From the NCBI RefSeq assembly GCF_000428885.1, contig NZ_AUAU01000008.1, positions 106,428 through 170,427 on the forward strand: a stretch of 64,000 nucleotides of DNA, given 5' to 3'. Source of the stretch: Geothrix fermentans DSM 14018 (GTDB lineage: Bacteria; Acidobacteriota; Holophagae; Holophagales; Holophagaceae). The position numbers and the translations under genes are program-made. Shown here piece after piece: positions 44,995 through 53,023 of the stretch. Below the pieces are notes generated by a model, which worked only from the letters and a program-made list of their open reading frames with translations, did not search any database and was not told the origin of the DNA. Position 1 is the first letter of the stretch. Every line of letters starts with the position of its first letter.

Positions 44995-46338
44995 TCAGCG
45001 GAAGAGGTCCGGATCCAGCCCGTGGCGGGCGAGCTTGTCGTAGAGCGTCTTCCGGGGCACCTGCAGGAGGTCCGCCGCGGCGGCCACCTGGCCTTTGGCG
45101 CTCCGCAGGGCCTCACGGATGAGGCCCCGCTCGTAGACCTCCAGGCGGGCGGAGAGCGAGGCGGAGGCCGGGCGGGCGGCCTCCAGGCCGTCGCCCACGC
45201 CCAGGCAGATCCGCTCGGCGGCGCTCTTCAGCTCGCGCACGTTCCCCGGCCAGTCGTACTGCTGCCAGCGGACCAGGTCCAGCTCGTCCCAGGCCGGCAC
45301 CTCGCGGTTGAAGCGGGCCGCGGCCTGGGCCAAGAAGTAGGCCATCAGGGCCGGAAGGTCGCCCAGGCGCTGGCGCAGGGGCGGCAGCTCGATGCTCACC
45401 ACGTTCAGGCGGAAGTAGAGGTCCGCCCGGAACGCGCCCTGGTCCGAGAGCTGCTTGAGGTCCACCTTGGTGGCCGCGATGATGCGCGCGTCCACCGGGA
45501 TGGAGGCGTTGCTGCCCAGGCGCTCCACGCTGCGCTCCTGCAGCACGCGGAGCAGCTTCACCTGGAGGCCCAGGGGCATGGATTCGATCTCGTCGAGGAA
45601 GAGGGTGCCGCCGTTGGCGTACTCCACCTTGCCGATACGGCGCCGGGTGGCGCCCGTGAAGGCTCCGGGCTCGTGGCCGAACATCTCGCTCTCGAAGACC
45701 GACTCCGGGAGGGCGCCGCAGTTGAGGGCCACGAAGGGCCCCTTGCGGCCGCTCTGGGCGTGGAGGGCGCGGGCCACCACCTCCTTGCCCGTGCCGGTCT
45801 CGCCCAGCACCAGTACGTCCACGTCCGTGGGCGCCAGGGCCGCGATGGAGCGGCGCACCTTCTGCATGGCCTCGGAGCGCCCGATGAGGGGCTTGGCGCC
45901 CAGGCTGCCCAGCTGCTCCCGCAGGCGGCGGTTCTCCCGCACCAGGGCCTGCTTCTCCAGGGCGCGGCGGGTGACATCCACCAGCCGCTCGGAGTGGAAG
46001 GGCTTCTGGATGAAGTCGTAGGCCCCGGCGCGCATGGCCTCCACCGCCATGGTCACGTCGCCGTGGCCGGTGATCAGGATGACCGGGAGGTCCGGGTCCT
46101 TCCGGTGCAGTTCCTCCAGCAGCTCCAGGCCGGAGCGCCCGGGCAGCCGCACGTCGCTCACCACCACTGCCGGCGGCGCCTCCGCCAGAGCCGCCAGGGC
46201 GCTTTCCACGTCCCGGAAGGCCTGGACCTCCATGTCCGCCAGGTGCATGGCCTGCTGGCAGCCGCGCCGCACGGCCTCGTCATCCTCGATGAGGCAGACC
46301 GTCAGGGGCCCCGCCTCCTCCCGACCCGCCTCAGTCAT
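44995..46338 (-). CDS. DctD-like sigma-54-dependent response regulator
   Basis: A 447-residue NtrC-family activator: receiver (1-125, phosphoacceptor D62), AAA+ domain (about 150-370) with GETGTGKE, GAFTGA (sigma-54 contact) and DEIESMPL Walker B, and Fis-type HTH (405-445; AAADLLQVPRKTLYDKL). With the adjacent kinase and DASS transporter it matches the DctB/DctD logic for C4-dicarboxylate uptake. Converges on the SPOR gene with 1 bp between. Confidence 0.93.
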   Translation of the reverse strand: MTEAGREEAGPLTVCLIEDDEAVRRGCQQAMHLADMEVQAFRDVESALAALAEAPPAVVVSDVRLPGRSGLELLEELHRKDPDLPVILITGHGDVTMAVEAMRAGAYDFIQKPFHSERLVDVTRRALEKQALVRENRRLREQLGSLGAKPLIGRSEAMQKVRRSIAALAPTDVDVLVLGETGTGKEVVARALHAQSGRKGPFVALNCGALPESVFESEMFGHEPGAFTGATRRRIGKVEYANGGTLFLDEIESMPLGLQVKLLRVLQERSVERLGSNASIPVDARIIAATKVDLKQLSDQGAFRADLYFRLNVVSIELPPLRQRLGDLPALMAYFLAQAAARFNREVPAWDELDLVRWQQYDWPGNVRELKSAAERICLGVGDGLEAARPASASLSARLEVYERGLIREALRSAKGQVAAAADLLQVPRKTLYDKLARHGLDPDLFR

Positions 46339-48193
46339 CGCCCCTCCGCAGCCACAGCGTGAACTCCGCGCCGCCTTCCTCCGAGTTCCGGGCCTCGATG
46401 CGCCCGCCCAACTCCTCCATGATCATGCGCGAGATGGCGAGCCCCAGCCCCAGCCCCTGCCCCACGGGCTTGGTGGTGAAGAAGGGATCGAAGATCCGGG
46501 CCAGCACCTCCGGCGGGAGGCCGGCCCCGCTGTCCGCCACCCGGATCCGCACGCCGCCGGCGTCTTCCCCCGCCTCGAGGGTGAGGCGCCGGTCCTCCCG
46601 CTCCGCCACGGCATCCAGGGCGTTGCGGAGGAGGTTCAGGAGCACCTGCTCGAAACGGAGGGGGTCCACCAGCACCTTCAGGCCCGGAGGCCCTGGGCGG
46701 AGGACGATCTCCGCGCCCAGCCCCCGCCTGCGGGGCTCCACCAGCATGAGCGCCTGGTGGAAGGCGGCCTCCACGGGCGTGGCGCGCAGCTCCGCAGAGG
46801 AGCGCCGGGCGAAGGTCTTGATCTCCCGGACGATGTGCTCCATGCGGTCCGCCATCTCGCGGATGAGCCCCAGGTTCTCCTTCACCTCCGGCAGGCGGCC
46901 CCGGTCCAGCAGGGCCGAGGCGTTGTCCGTGAAGGTGTGCAGGGCCGTGAGGGGCTGGTTGATCTCGTGGCTGATGCCCGCCGACATCTGGCCCAGCACC
47001 ACCAGCTTGCCCGCCTGGACGGCGTCATCCCGGGTCTCCCGCAGGATGGCCTCGGTGCGCTTGAGGGCCTCCACCCGGTCCTCCAGGGAGGCATTGGTCT
47101 CCACCAGGTGGCTGGTGCGCTCGGCGATGCGGTGCTCCAGATCCTCGTGGGCCCGGCGGAGCGCGGCCGCGGCCTCCCGCCGTTCGCGGAAGCGCTTCCG
47201 GTTCAGGCGCCCGTAGGTAGCCAGGGAGAGCAGGAAGGCCGTGGCGAAGGCCGCGGCGATGCCCGCCAGCAGGGCGCTCTGCCGCTCTTGCCGGGTGCCC
47301 TTGAGCAGCATGAGGTGCCAGCCCAGGTGCCCCACGGGGCTCGACTGCACCAGAACGTCCTGGGGCCGCCCTCCCGCCAGGGACACTCGGGCGGAGGAGG
47401 TGCCGGGGCCCAGGCGCAGCCCCGTATCCAGGGCCTTCAGCTCCAGGTCGTGGTACTGGTGCGACTGGCGGAGGGCCTCCCTGGTCGCGGCGTCCAGGGG
47501 CTGGAGGGTCCGGTACTTCCAGTCCCGCACGGAGGTGAGGAACACCACCCCGGAGGCGTCCGCCAGGAGCACCGCGTCGCCGCTCGTCAGCAGGGCCGCC
47601 TCGAAGTCGTCCAGGGACACCTTCACCACGGCGGCGCCCACGCGGCCCGCGGCCGTGTCGATGGGCGCCGTGAGGAAGTAGCCGGGGATCCAGGTGGTGG
47701 CGCCGATGCCGTAGAAGCGGCCGAAGCCCGAGGCCATGGCCTCGGTGTAGTAGGGGCGGTAGGCGTAGCTCCTTCCCACGAAGGACCCCGGCTCGCCGGC
47801 GTTGCTGGAGGCCAGGGTGAGCCCCTCCCGGTCGAGCAGGAAGGTCTCCGAGATGCCCGCCGTCCGGCGGATCTCCTTGAGGTAGCCGTTGGCCTCCGCC
47901 AGGCGCGCGGGATCCCGGGGGCGCGCCAGCAGATCCCGCAGCCGGGCCTCGAGCGTGATGATCCGTGGCAGGGACTCGTTCTTGGCCAGCACGGACTCGA
48001 GGCTGAGCCGGTAGAACTCCAGGTGGCGCTGGGTCTCCCCGCCCAGGGTTCCCAGCTGGCGCGCGAGGACGAGCTGGCGGGGGCCCCACCCCGCCAGGCC
48101 GCACACCGCCAGGCCCAGCGCCGCCAGGAGGACGGCCATGCGTCTCCTGGCGGCGGGAACCTGGGGGGCTGGCGTCATCGCGGGGCTCGCCAT
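46331..48193 (-). CDS. DctB-like sensor histidine kinase
   Basis: A 620-residue kinase with two membrane helices (about 20-40 and 305-325) around a periplasmic double-cache sensor (45-300). A coiled region leads to HisKA with SAGISHEINQPLTAL (phosphoacceptor His) and HATPase with NLLRNALDAV, DSGAGL and GLGLGLAISR. DctB family members sense C4-dicarboxylates. It overlaps the activator gene by 8 bp and sits between activator and transporter. Confidence 0.92.
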   Translation of the reverse strand: MASPAMTPAPQVPAARRRMAVLLAALGLAVCGLAGWGPRQLVLARQLGTLGGETQRHLEFYRLSLESVLAKNESLPRIITLEARLRDLLARPRDPARLAEANGYLKEIRRTAGISETFLLDREGLTLASSNAGEPGSFVGRSYAYRPYYTEAMASGFGRFYGIGATTWIPGYFLTAPIDTAAGRVGAAVVKVSLDDFEAALLTSGDAVLLADASGVVFLTSVRDWKYRTLQPLDAATREALRQSHQYHDLELKALDTGLRLGPGTSSARVSLAGGRPQDVLVQSSPVGHLGWHLMLLKGTRQERQSALLAGIAAAFATAFLLSLATYGRLNRKRFRERREAAAALRRAHEDLEHRIAERTSHLVETNASLEDRVEALKRTEAILRETRDDAVQAGKLVVLGQMSAGISHEINQPLTALHTFTDNASALLDRGRLPEVKENLGLIREMADRMEHIVREIKTFARRSSAELRATPVEAAFHQALMLVEPRRRGLGAEIVLRPGPPGLKVLVDPLRFEQVLLNLLRNALDAVAEREDRRLTLEAGEDAGGVRIRVADSGAGLPPEVLARIFDPFFTTKPVGQGLGLGLAISRMIMEELGGRIEARNSEEGGAEFTLWLRRGDD

Positions 48194-48242
48194 GCCGGAA
48201 GCGTACCAGGAACTCCGGGCCCGGCCTGCGGGCGTGCCCGCC

Positions 48243-49715
48243 TCAGGCGAGGCCCAGCCACTTCCAGTAGGTGGCGCCCATCAGGAGGATGAGCAGGTAG
48301 GCCGCGATGGTGAGGGGGATGCCCGTCTTCACGAAGTCCTTCACCTCGAAGGTGCCCGTGCCGTAGGCGATCATGTTCTGGGGGGCGTTCACCGGCAGGA
48401 TCATGCCGAAGCTCACCACGTACTGGAGGATCATCGTCATCCCCACCACGTTGAGGCCCGGCGTCTTCACGCTCTGGAGCACCGAGATGATGATGGGGAT
48501 CATGGCGGCCGCCAGCCCCGTGGCGCTGGCGAAGCCCAGGTGGATGACGATCAGGAAGATGGACAGCACCGCCAGGATCATGAGGGCCGGGGCGGTCTGG
48601 AGGCCGAAGGCGCCCACGATGAGCTTCGCCAGCCAGGGCGCGGCCTTGGTGGAGAGCAGGGCGGAGCCGAGGCTGATGCCCACGCCGAACAGCACCAGGG
48701 TGCCCCAGGGGATGCGCTTCTGGGCGTCCTCCCAGCTCATGACGCCGACGTGGGGCAGCAGCATGTACGTGATGGCGGCGATGGTGGTGGTGGAGGTGTC
48801 GAAGGGGTGCAGGACCTTTTCCGTGGTCCAGAAAAAGAGCAGGAGCAGGGAGGTCACCAGCAGGCGCTTCTCCTCGGTACGCATGGGCCCCAGCTCCGCC
48901 AGGGACTTGGCCACGGCCTCCTTGCCGCCCGCGATCTCGTCGGTCTCGGGGGGCATCATCTTCATCAGCACGAAGTAGAGGACCACGGACATGATCGCGG
49001 AGAAGGGCGCCGCCGCGATGAACCACTTCAGCCAGGTGATGTCCACCCCCAGCTGCTTCTGGATGAAGCTCACGGCCACCATGTTCTGGGCCGCGGCAGT
49101 CTTGATGCCCACGTTCCAGAGGCTGTCCGCCTGGGCCGTGGCGATCATCATCATGCCGGCGAAGCGGCTGCGCCGCTCCACGCCGAACGCCAGGATGATG
49201 CCCATGACGATGGGCACCAGGCAGGACACCCGGGCCGTGGTGCTGGGCACGAAGAAGCTGAGCAGGAACCCCACGAAGATCACGCCCATGAGGACGCGGT
49301 TGGTGCGGGCGCCGATCTTGGAGAGCACCACCAGGGCGATGCGCTTGTCCAGGCCCGTGCGGGTCATGGCCGCCGCCAGGAACAGCGCACCCGCCACCAG
49401 GGCCCAGGCCGTGTTGCTGAAGCCGCCCAGGGCGATGCCCAGGCCGCCATTGGTGCCGAGGATCTTCGTGGGATCGGCCACACTGGGCGCCGAGCCCAGG
49501 AGGAAGGCCATCAGCGTGACGATGACCGCCGCGCTCACGGGGTAGGACACGGTCTCCGTCATCCAGACGATGACCGAGAAGACCAGGATGCCCAGCATCC
49601 GCTTGCCCGCCACCGGCAGGCCCTCGGGCGTGGGCATGAGCACGATGGCCAGCAGCGCCGCGAAGGCGAACCACAGGGCGTATTTCTTGATGAAGGACGG
49701 GGGCTGGGGATCCAT
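48243..49715 (-). CDS. DASS-family carboxylate/anion transporter
   Basis: A 490-residue protein with about 11-12 helices. Two SNT-type hairpin signatures are seen: PSTTARVSCLVPIVMG near residue 160 and SATGLAAAMIPIII near 400, as in Na+-coupled VcINDY-type dicarboxylate carriers. The start at 49715 has GGAG upstream; a GTG at 49745 is less likely. A sigma-54 promoter lies just upstream and the DctBD pair follows. Confidence 0.9.
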   Translation of the reverse strand: MDPQPPSFIKKYALWFAFAALLAIVLMPTPEGLPVAGKRMLGILVFSVIVWMTETVSYPVSAAVIVTLMAFLLGSAPSVADPTKILGTNGGLGIALGGFSNTAWALVAGALFLAAAMTRTGLDKRIALVVLSKIGARTNRVLMGVIFVGFLLSFFVPSTTARVSCLVPIVMGIILAFGVERRSRFAGMMMIATAQADSLWNVGIKTAAAQNMVAVSFIQKQLGVDITWLKWFIAAAPFSAIMSVVLYFVLMKMMPPETDEIAGGKEAVAKSLAELGPMRTEEKRLLVTSLLLLFFWTTEKVLHPFDTSTTTIAAITYMLLPHVGVMSWEDAQKRIPWGTLVLFGVGISLGSALLSTKAAPWLAKLIVGAFGLQTAPALMILAVLSIFLIVIHLGFASATGLAAAMIPIIISVLQSVKTPGLNVVGMTMILQYVVSFGMILPVNAPQNMIAYGTGTFEVKDFVKTGIPLTIAAYLLILLMGATYWKWLGLA

Positions 49716-49764
49716 GGGCGCTCCGGAGGGTTCGACGGAGGCCACCGGGCCCCCGGCCCCTCAG

Positions 49765-49781
49765 GGCAAGGCCCGTGCCCC
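49765..49781 (-). promoter_or_regulatory. sigma-54 (-24/-12) promoter of the DASS transporter
   Basis: On the minus strand the sequence reads GGCACG-N4-TTGC with the invariant GG and GC 10 bp apart. Transcription would begin near 49755, 40 bp before the ATG. A sigma-70-like TATAAT at 49801-49806 is also present, so basal expression is possible. Confidence 0.75.
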
Positions 49782-49865
49782 GGGGCAGGAGCCATCCGGA
49801 ATTATATAGATGACCCATTTATCTGTATTTATGAAGGGGCGCTCCTCCGGGCCGGTTCCGGCTTT

Positions 49866-49911
49866 GTGCGGAATCCCGGAACGGGCCCGGAATCCGTCCG
49901 GAATTCCGCAC
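49866..49911. promoter_or_regulatory. upstream activator site for the DctD-like regulator
   Basis: GTGCGGAAT (49866-49874) and ATTCCGCAC (49903-49911) are 9-bp perfect inverted arms around a region with further CGGAAT copies. The site is about 85-130 bp upstream of the -24/-12 promoter, the usual enhancer distance. It could alternatively be the terminator of the RqcH gene, but it has no T run. Confidence 0.6.
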
Positions 49912-49916
49912 GGAAT

Positions 49917-51359
49917 CTAGGGCTTGGGGTAGACGCGGATCCCCGTCCATTTTTTAAGGATCACCTTGCCTGGCGCGAAGCCGCGGGGCTTGCTGATGTC
50001 GGCGATGCGGGCCAGGTGGACCTCCACCTTGCCGCCGTCCCGGGCCTTGCTGTGGTAGGCGGCCAGCTCGGCGGCGCGCTCCAGCACGTGGCGGGGCAGG
50101 TCGCTCAGCTTGTCGGGGTTGCGGATGACCACGTGGCTGCCGGGCACGCTGGCCACGTGCAGCCAGAAGTCGGTGTTGTCTGCCACCTTGAAGGTGAGCT
50201 GGTCGTTCTCGGCGTCGCCCTTGCCGATGAGCACCTCGAAGCCGTCCACCATGACGCTGCGGAAGGCCGCGCCCTTGCCGTCCTTGCGTTTCGCCTCCGC
50301 TCCGCCCATGCGCTTCGTCCCCTGGCCTTTCGCCGCGTCCTTCACCTTCCGTTGTCCCGCGGGGGGCGGCTCCGGCGCAAGGGCCTCCGCCTCCATGCGC
50401 TTCGCCCAGGCGGCCCGCTCGCGGGCCAGCTCCGCCTCCAGCTCCCGCACCCGCGCCAGGCCCCGCTCGGCCTTTTTGGCCGCGGCGAACCAGGCCTGGA
50501 CCGCCGACTCCGCGCTGCGCCCCTCGGGCAGGAGGATCCGCGTCCCGTCCAGCAGCACAGCCTCGCCAGTGGCTCCCTTCAGGCGGTACAGCTCGGCGGA
50601 CAGCCTCTGGGCCTGGGCCTTGAGGGGCCGCACGGCCTCGTGCTTCGCCCGGTCCCGGGCCAGGGCCTGGGCCAGGCGCTCCATCCGTCCGGCCTCCGCC
50701 TGGCGCTTGCGCTCCGCCGCCGCCCGGGCGGGCTCCAGGATCAGCGCCTCGGCCCGGGCCGCGGACCAGGCGCGGTGCCGGTCCAGGAGGCCGCCCTCGC
50801 CTTCCAGCACCTCGGGAATCTCCCCGGCCAGGGCCCGGTCGAGCTCGGCTCCCCAGCATTCCCGCCAGCGGCGGAAGGGGGGCGGGTCCTCCTGCGGCTC
50901 CGGCGCCGCGGCGGGAAAGGGGGAGCCCAGGCCCAGCCGCGGGGCCTGGACGTCCACCCCGTCCACCCGGATCCCCGCCCGGCCGGGGATGGCCTGGAAG
51001 GCCAGGCGCAAGGTCTCCAGCCGCCCGGTGATGGCCCGCCGCTGGAAGACGAGGCCCAGCCAGCGCTCCCGGGGATCGCCCTCCACGGCCTTCAGGCGGG
51101 CCCCCTGGAGCCAGGGGCCCCAGAGCTTCCCGCTGTCCTTCGGAGCCTCGGCCTGGAGGCGCGCCCAGGCGGGGTGGGCCGCCTCCAGGAGCCAGAGCTC
51201 GGGCTTGGGCTGGAGCGCCAGCACCCAGCCTTCGGCGGCCTTCCGGCCCGCCCAGCGCAGGCCCAGGGCCCGGCCGGAGGCCCAGACCGCCTCCACGGGG
51301 AGCTCCCCCCGTTCCCGGAGCCAGGCCCGGCCCAGGGCCAACATCAGGGGTGCATCCAC
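49917..51359 (-). CDS. compact NFACT/RqcH-like protein
   Basis: A 480-residue protein. The C-terminal NFACT-R domain (about 375-480) is intact: GKGDAENDQLTFKVADNTDFWLH-type core, SHVVIRNPDKL and AAYHSKARDGGKVEVHLA. A long helical coiled-coil (200-330) precedes it. The N-terminal part is short and the catalytic DR of RqcH seems to read as ERW, so alanine tailing is uncertain. GTG start at 51357-51359 with AGAAAGGTGA. Normally rescues stalled 50S-nascent chains. Confidence 0.85.
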   Translation of the reverse strand: MDAPLMLALGRAWLRERGELPVEAVWASGRALGLRWAGRKAAEGWVLALQPKPELWLLEAAHPAWARLQAEAPKDSGKLWGPWLQGARLKAVEGDPRERWLGLVFQRRAITGRLETLRLAFQAIPGRAGIRVDGVDVQAPRLGLGSPFPAAAPEPQEDPPPFRRWRECWGAELDRALAGEIPEVLEGEGGLLDRHRAWSAARAEALILEPARAAAERKRQAEAGRMERLAQALARDRAKHEAVRPLKAQAQRLSAELYRLKGATGEAVLLDGTRILLPEGRSAESAVQAWFAAAKKAERGLARVRELEAELARERAAWAKRMEAEALAPEPPPAGQRKVKDAAKGQGTKRMGGAEAKRKDGKGAAFRSVMVDGFEVLIGKGDAENDQLTFKVADNTDFWLHVASVPGSHVVIRNPDKLSDLPRHVLERAAELAAYHSKARDGGKVEVHLARIADISKPRGFAPGKVILKKWTGIRVYPKP

Positions 51360-51497
51360 GGACTCACCTTTCTCTGTTCTTTCCACCCGACGGTGGCCAT
51401 CATGGGGCAACCTCCCAGTCCAGCATCCCATGTCTGGCCCCGGGAGGGTCCCCAGCTCCGCCCCATCGGGCTTTCCTCCCATCTGACGCTGGATCCC

Positions 51498-52955
51498 ATG
51501 ACGATTGCCGCTCCCAAGGCCACGAAGACGCTCCAGGTGCTCCTGGTGGACGACAATCCCATCCAGCTGAGCCTCCTGCACCACCTCTTCCAGCGGCACG
51601 GGCACACCACCCTCGAGGCCAAGAACGGCGCCGAGGCCCTCATCGTCCTCGCCACCGAGTGCCCCGACGTGGTGGTGAGCGACTGCGTCATGCCCCTCCT
51701 GGACGGCTACCAGCTCTGCCGCCTGCTGAAGGACGATCGGGCCACGCGCAACCTGCCCGTGCTGCTGCTGACGGCCCAGGGCGTGGGCCTGGCGCGGTTC
51801 TGGGCCAAGACCTGCGGCGCGGACCGCTTCCTCGTGAAGGGGCGGGACCTGGACCATGTGGTGGAGGCCGCCGCCGCCCTCGTGGAGCAGACGGACCGCC
51901 TGCGCCCCCTCCCGGGCACGCCCCGCCTGGCCCAGGAGAACTTCGGCGTGGACGCCATCCAGCGCCGCCTGGCCCTGGCCCTGGAGCAGCGGGTGGTGGA
52001 GACGGCCCTGCGCGACTCCATCTCCCGGCTCTACACCGTGGAGCACGACACGCTGCGCCTCATCCGCGGCTTCATCGAGATCCTCCAGGAGCTCATCCTC
52101 CCCGGGGCCGTCCTGGTGTCCTACATGGGCGAGGAGGGCATCCTCTGCCACGGCGTCCACGGCGCCTCAGCCACGGAGGAGGACCGGAAGGCCCTCGAGG
52201 CCGGCATCCTCCAGCTGGCGCCCGCCGAGGCCCCCTTCGAATGCCGCTGGCATCCCGCCGACGATGGCGACGAGCGCCGCCGGGCCCTCCGGGACCCCGT
52301 GATGCGGGTGCTGCCCGCCCTCATGCCCGGCTACCCCGCCGTGGGCGCCCTGGGCTTCTTCGCCGAGCGCCGCTCCGTCGAGGAGTACGAGCGCCTGTTC
52401 GAGATCGCCAACGAGGAGCTGGGCCGCCTCCTCACCCTGGAGGACTCCCGCCTCCGCCTCTACCACCAGGCCATCCGCGACCCTCTCACCGGGCTGTTCA
52501 ACCGCCGCCACGTCCTCGACATGCTGAGGATCGAGGTGGACCAGTGCGGCCGCTTCGGCCAGAGCCTCTCCCTGATGCTCATCGACCTGGACCACTTCAA
52601 GGCCGTGAACGACCGCTTCGGCCACGCCGTCGGAGACCAGGTGCTGAGCGTCATGGCCCAGCGCATGTCCTTCGCCCTGCGCAAGGTGGATCAGCTCGGC
52701 CGGATCGGCGGCGAGGAGTTCCTGGCCTACGGCCCCCAGACGGATATGGAGGGCATCCGCGCCCTGGCGGAGCGGCTCCGCGAGCTGGTGGCCCTGGAGC
52801 CCCTGCCCGGCCTCCCCCAGAACGACCGCGTGACCCTCAGCATCGGCCTGGCCACCTGGGAGGGCGTCGGGGACACCCTCGAGAAGCTGCTGGCCCGGGC
52901 GGACAAGGCCCTGTACCAGGCCAAGGCCGAGGGCCGGAACCGCGTCATCGGCTGA
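51498..52955 (+). CDS. response regulator with diguanylate cyclase (GGDEF) output
   Basis: A 485-residue protein: receiver (10-125, D62), a middle region of helical/GAF-like character (170-310) and GGDEF domain (320-485) with active-site GGEEF at about 404-408 and DHFKAVNDRFGHAVGD. It should synthesise c-di-GMP when phosphorylated. No I-site RxxD is clear. ATG at 51498 chosen after GGAT; the frame is open far upstream, but that is shadow. Confidence 0.92.
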   Translation: MTIAAPKATKTLQVLLVDDNPIQLSLLHHLFQRHGHTTLEAKNGAEALIVLATECPDVVVSDCVMPLLDGYQLCRLLKDDRATRNLPVLLLTAQGVGLARFWAKTCGADRFLVKGRDLDHVVEAAAALVEQTDRLRPLPGTPRLAQENFGVDAIQRRLALALEQRVVETALRDSISRLYTVEHDTLRLIRGFIEILQELILPGAVLVSYMGEEGILCHGVHGASATEEDRKALEAGILQLAPAEAPFECRWHPADDGDERRRALRDPVMRVLPALMPGYPAVGALGFFAERRSVEEYERLFEIANEELGRLLTLEDSRLRLYHQAIRDPLTGLFNRRHVLDMLRIEVDQCGRFGQSLSLMLIDLDHFKAVNDRFGHAVGDQVLSVMAQRMSFALRKVDQLGRIGGEEFLAYGPQTDMEGIRALAERLRELVALEPLPGLPQNDRVTLSIGLATWEGVGDTLEKLLARADKALYQAKAEGRNRVIG

Positions 52956-52998
52956 TTCCCCGCCCGCTTGACAGGGCCAGGACCGGCGCCGCATGATG

Positions 52999-53016
52999 CC
53001 ATACGCTTCCGTATGG
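52999..53016 (+). promoter_or_regulatory. perfect hairpin in the 5' leader of the DUF2339 gene
   Basis: CCATACG-CTTC-CGTATGG pairs fully. TTGACA (52968-52973) followed after 18 bp by CATGAT forms a promoter immediately before. The hairpin sits just upstream of the start codon at 53024, so it could be an operator or a translational hairpin. Confidence 0.5.
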
Positions 53017-53023
53017 AGACTCC

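Noticed and set aside
49866..49911. Inverted repeat read first as a terminator of the RqcH gene
   Set aside because: There is no U tract and the loop is long; its distance to the -24/-12 promoter fits an enhancer better.
48138..51497. Very long plus-strand open frame running antisense to the DASS carrier and RqcH genes into the GGDEF gene
   Set aside because: The upstream 1,100 codons are Arg/Gly/His/Gln-rich low-complexity sequence, a shadow of GC-rich genes. Only 51498-52955 has recognisable domains.
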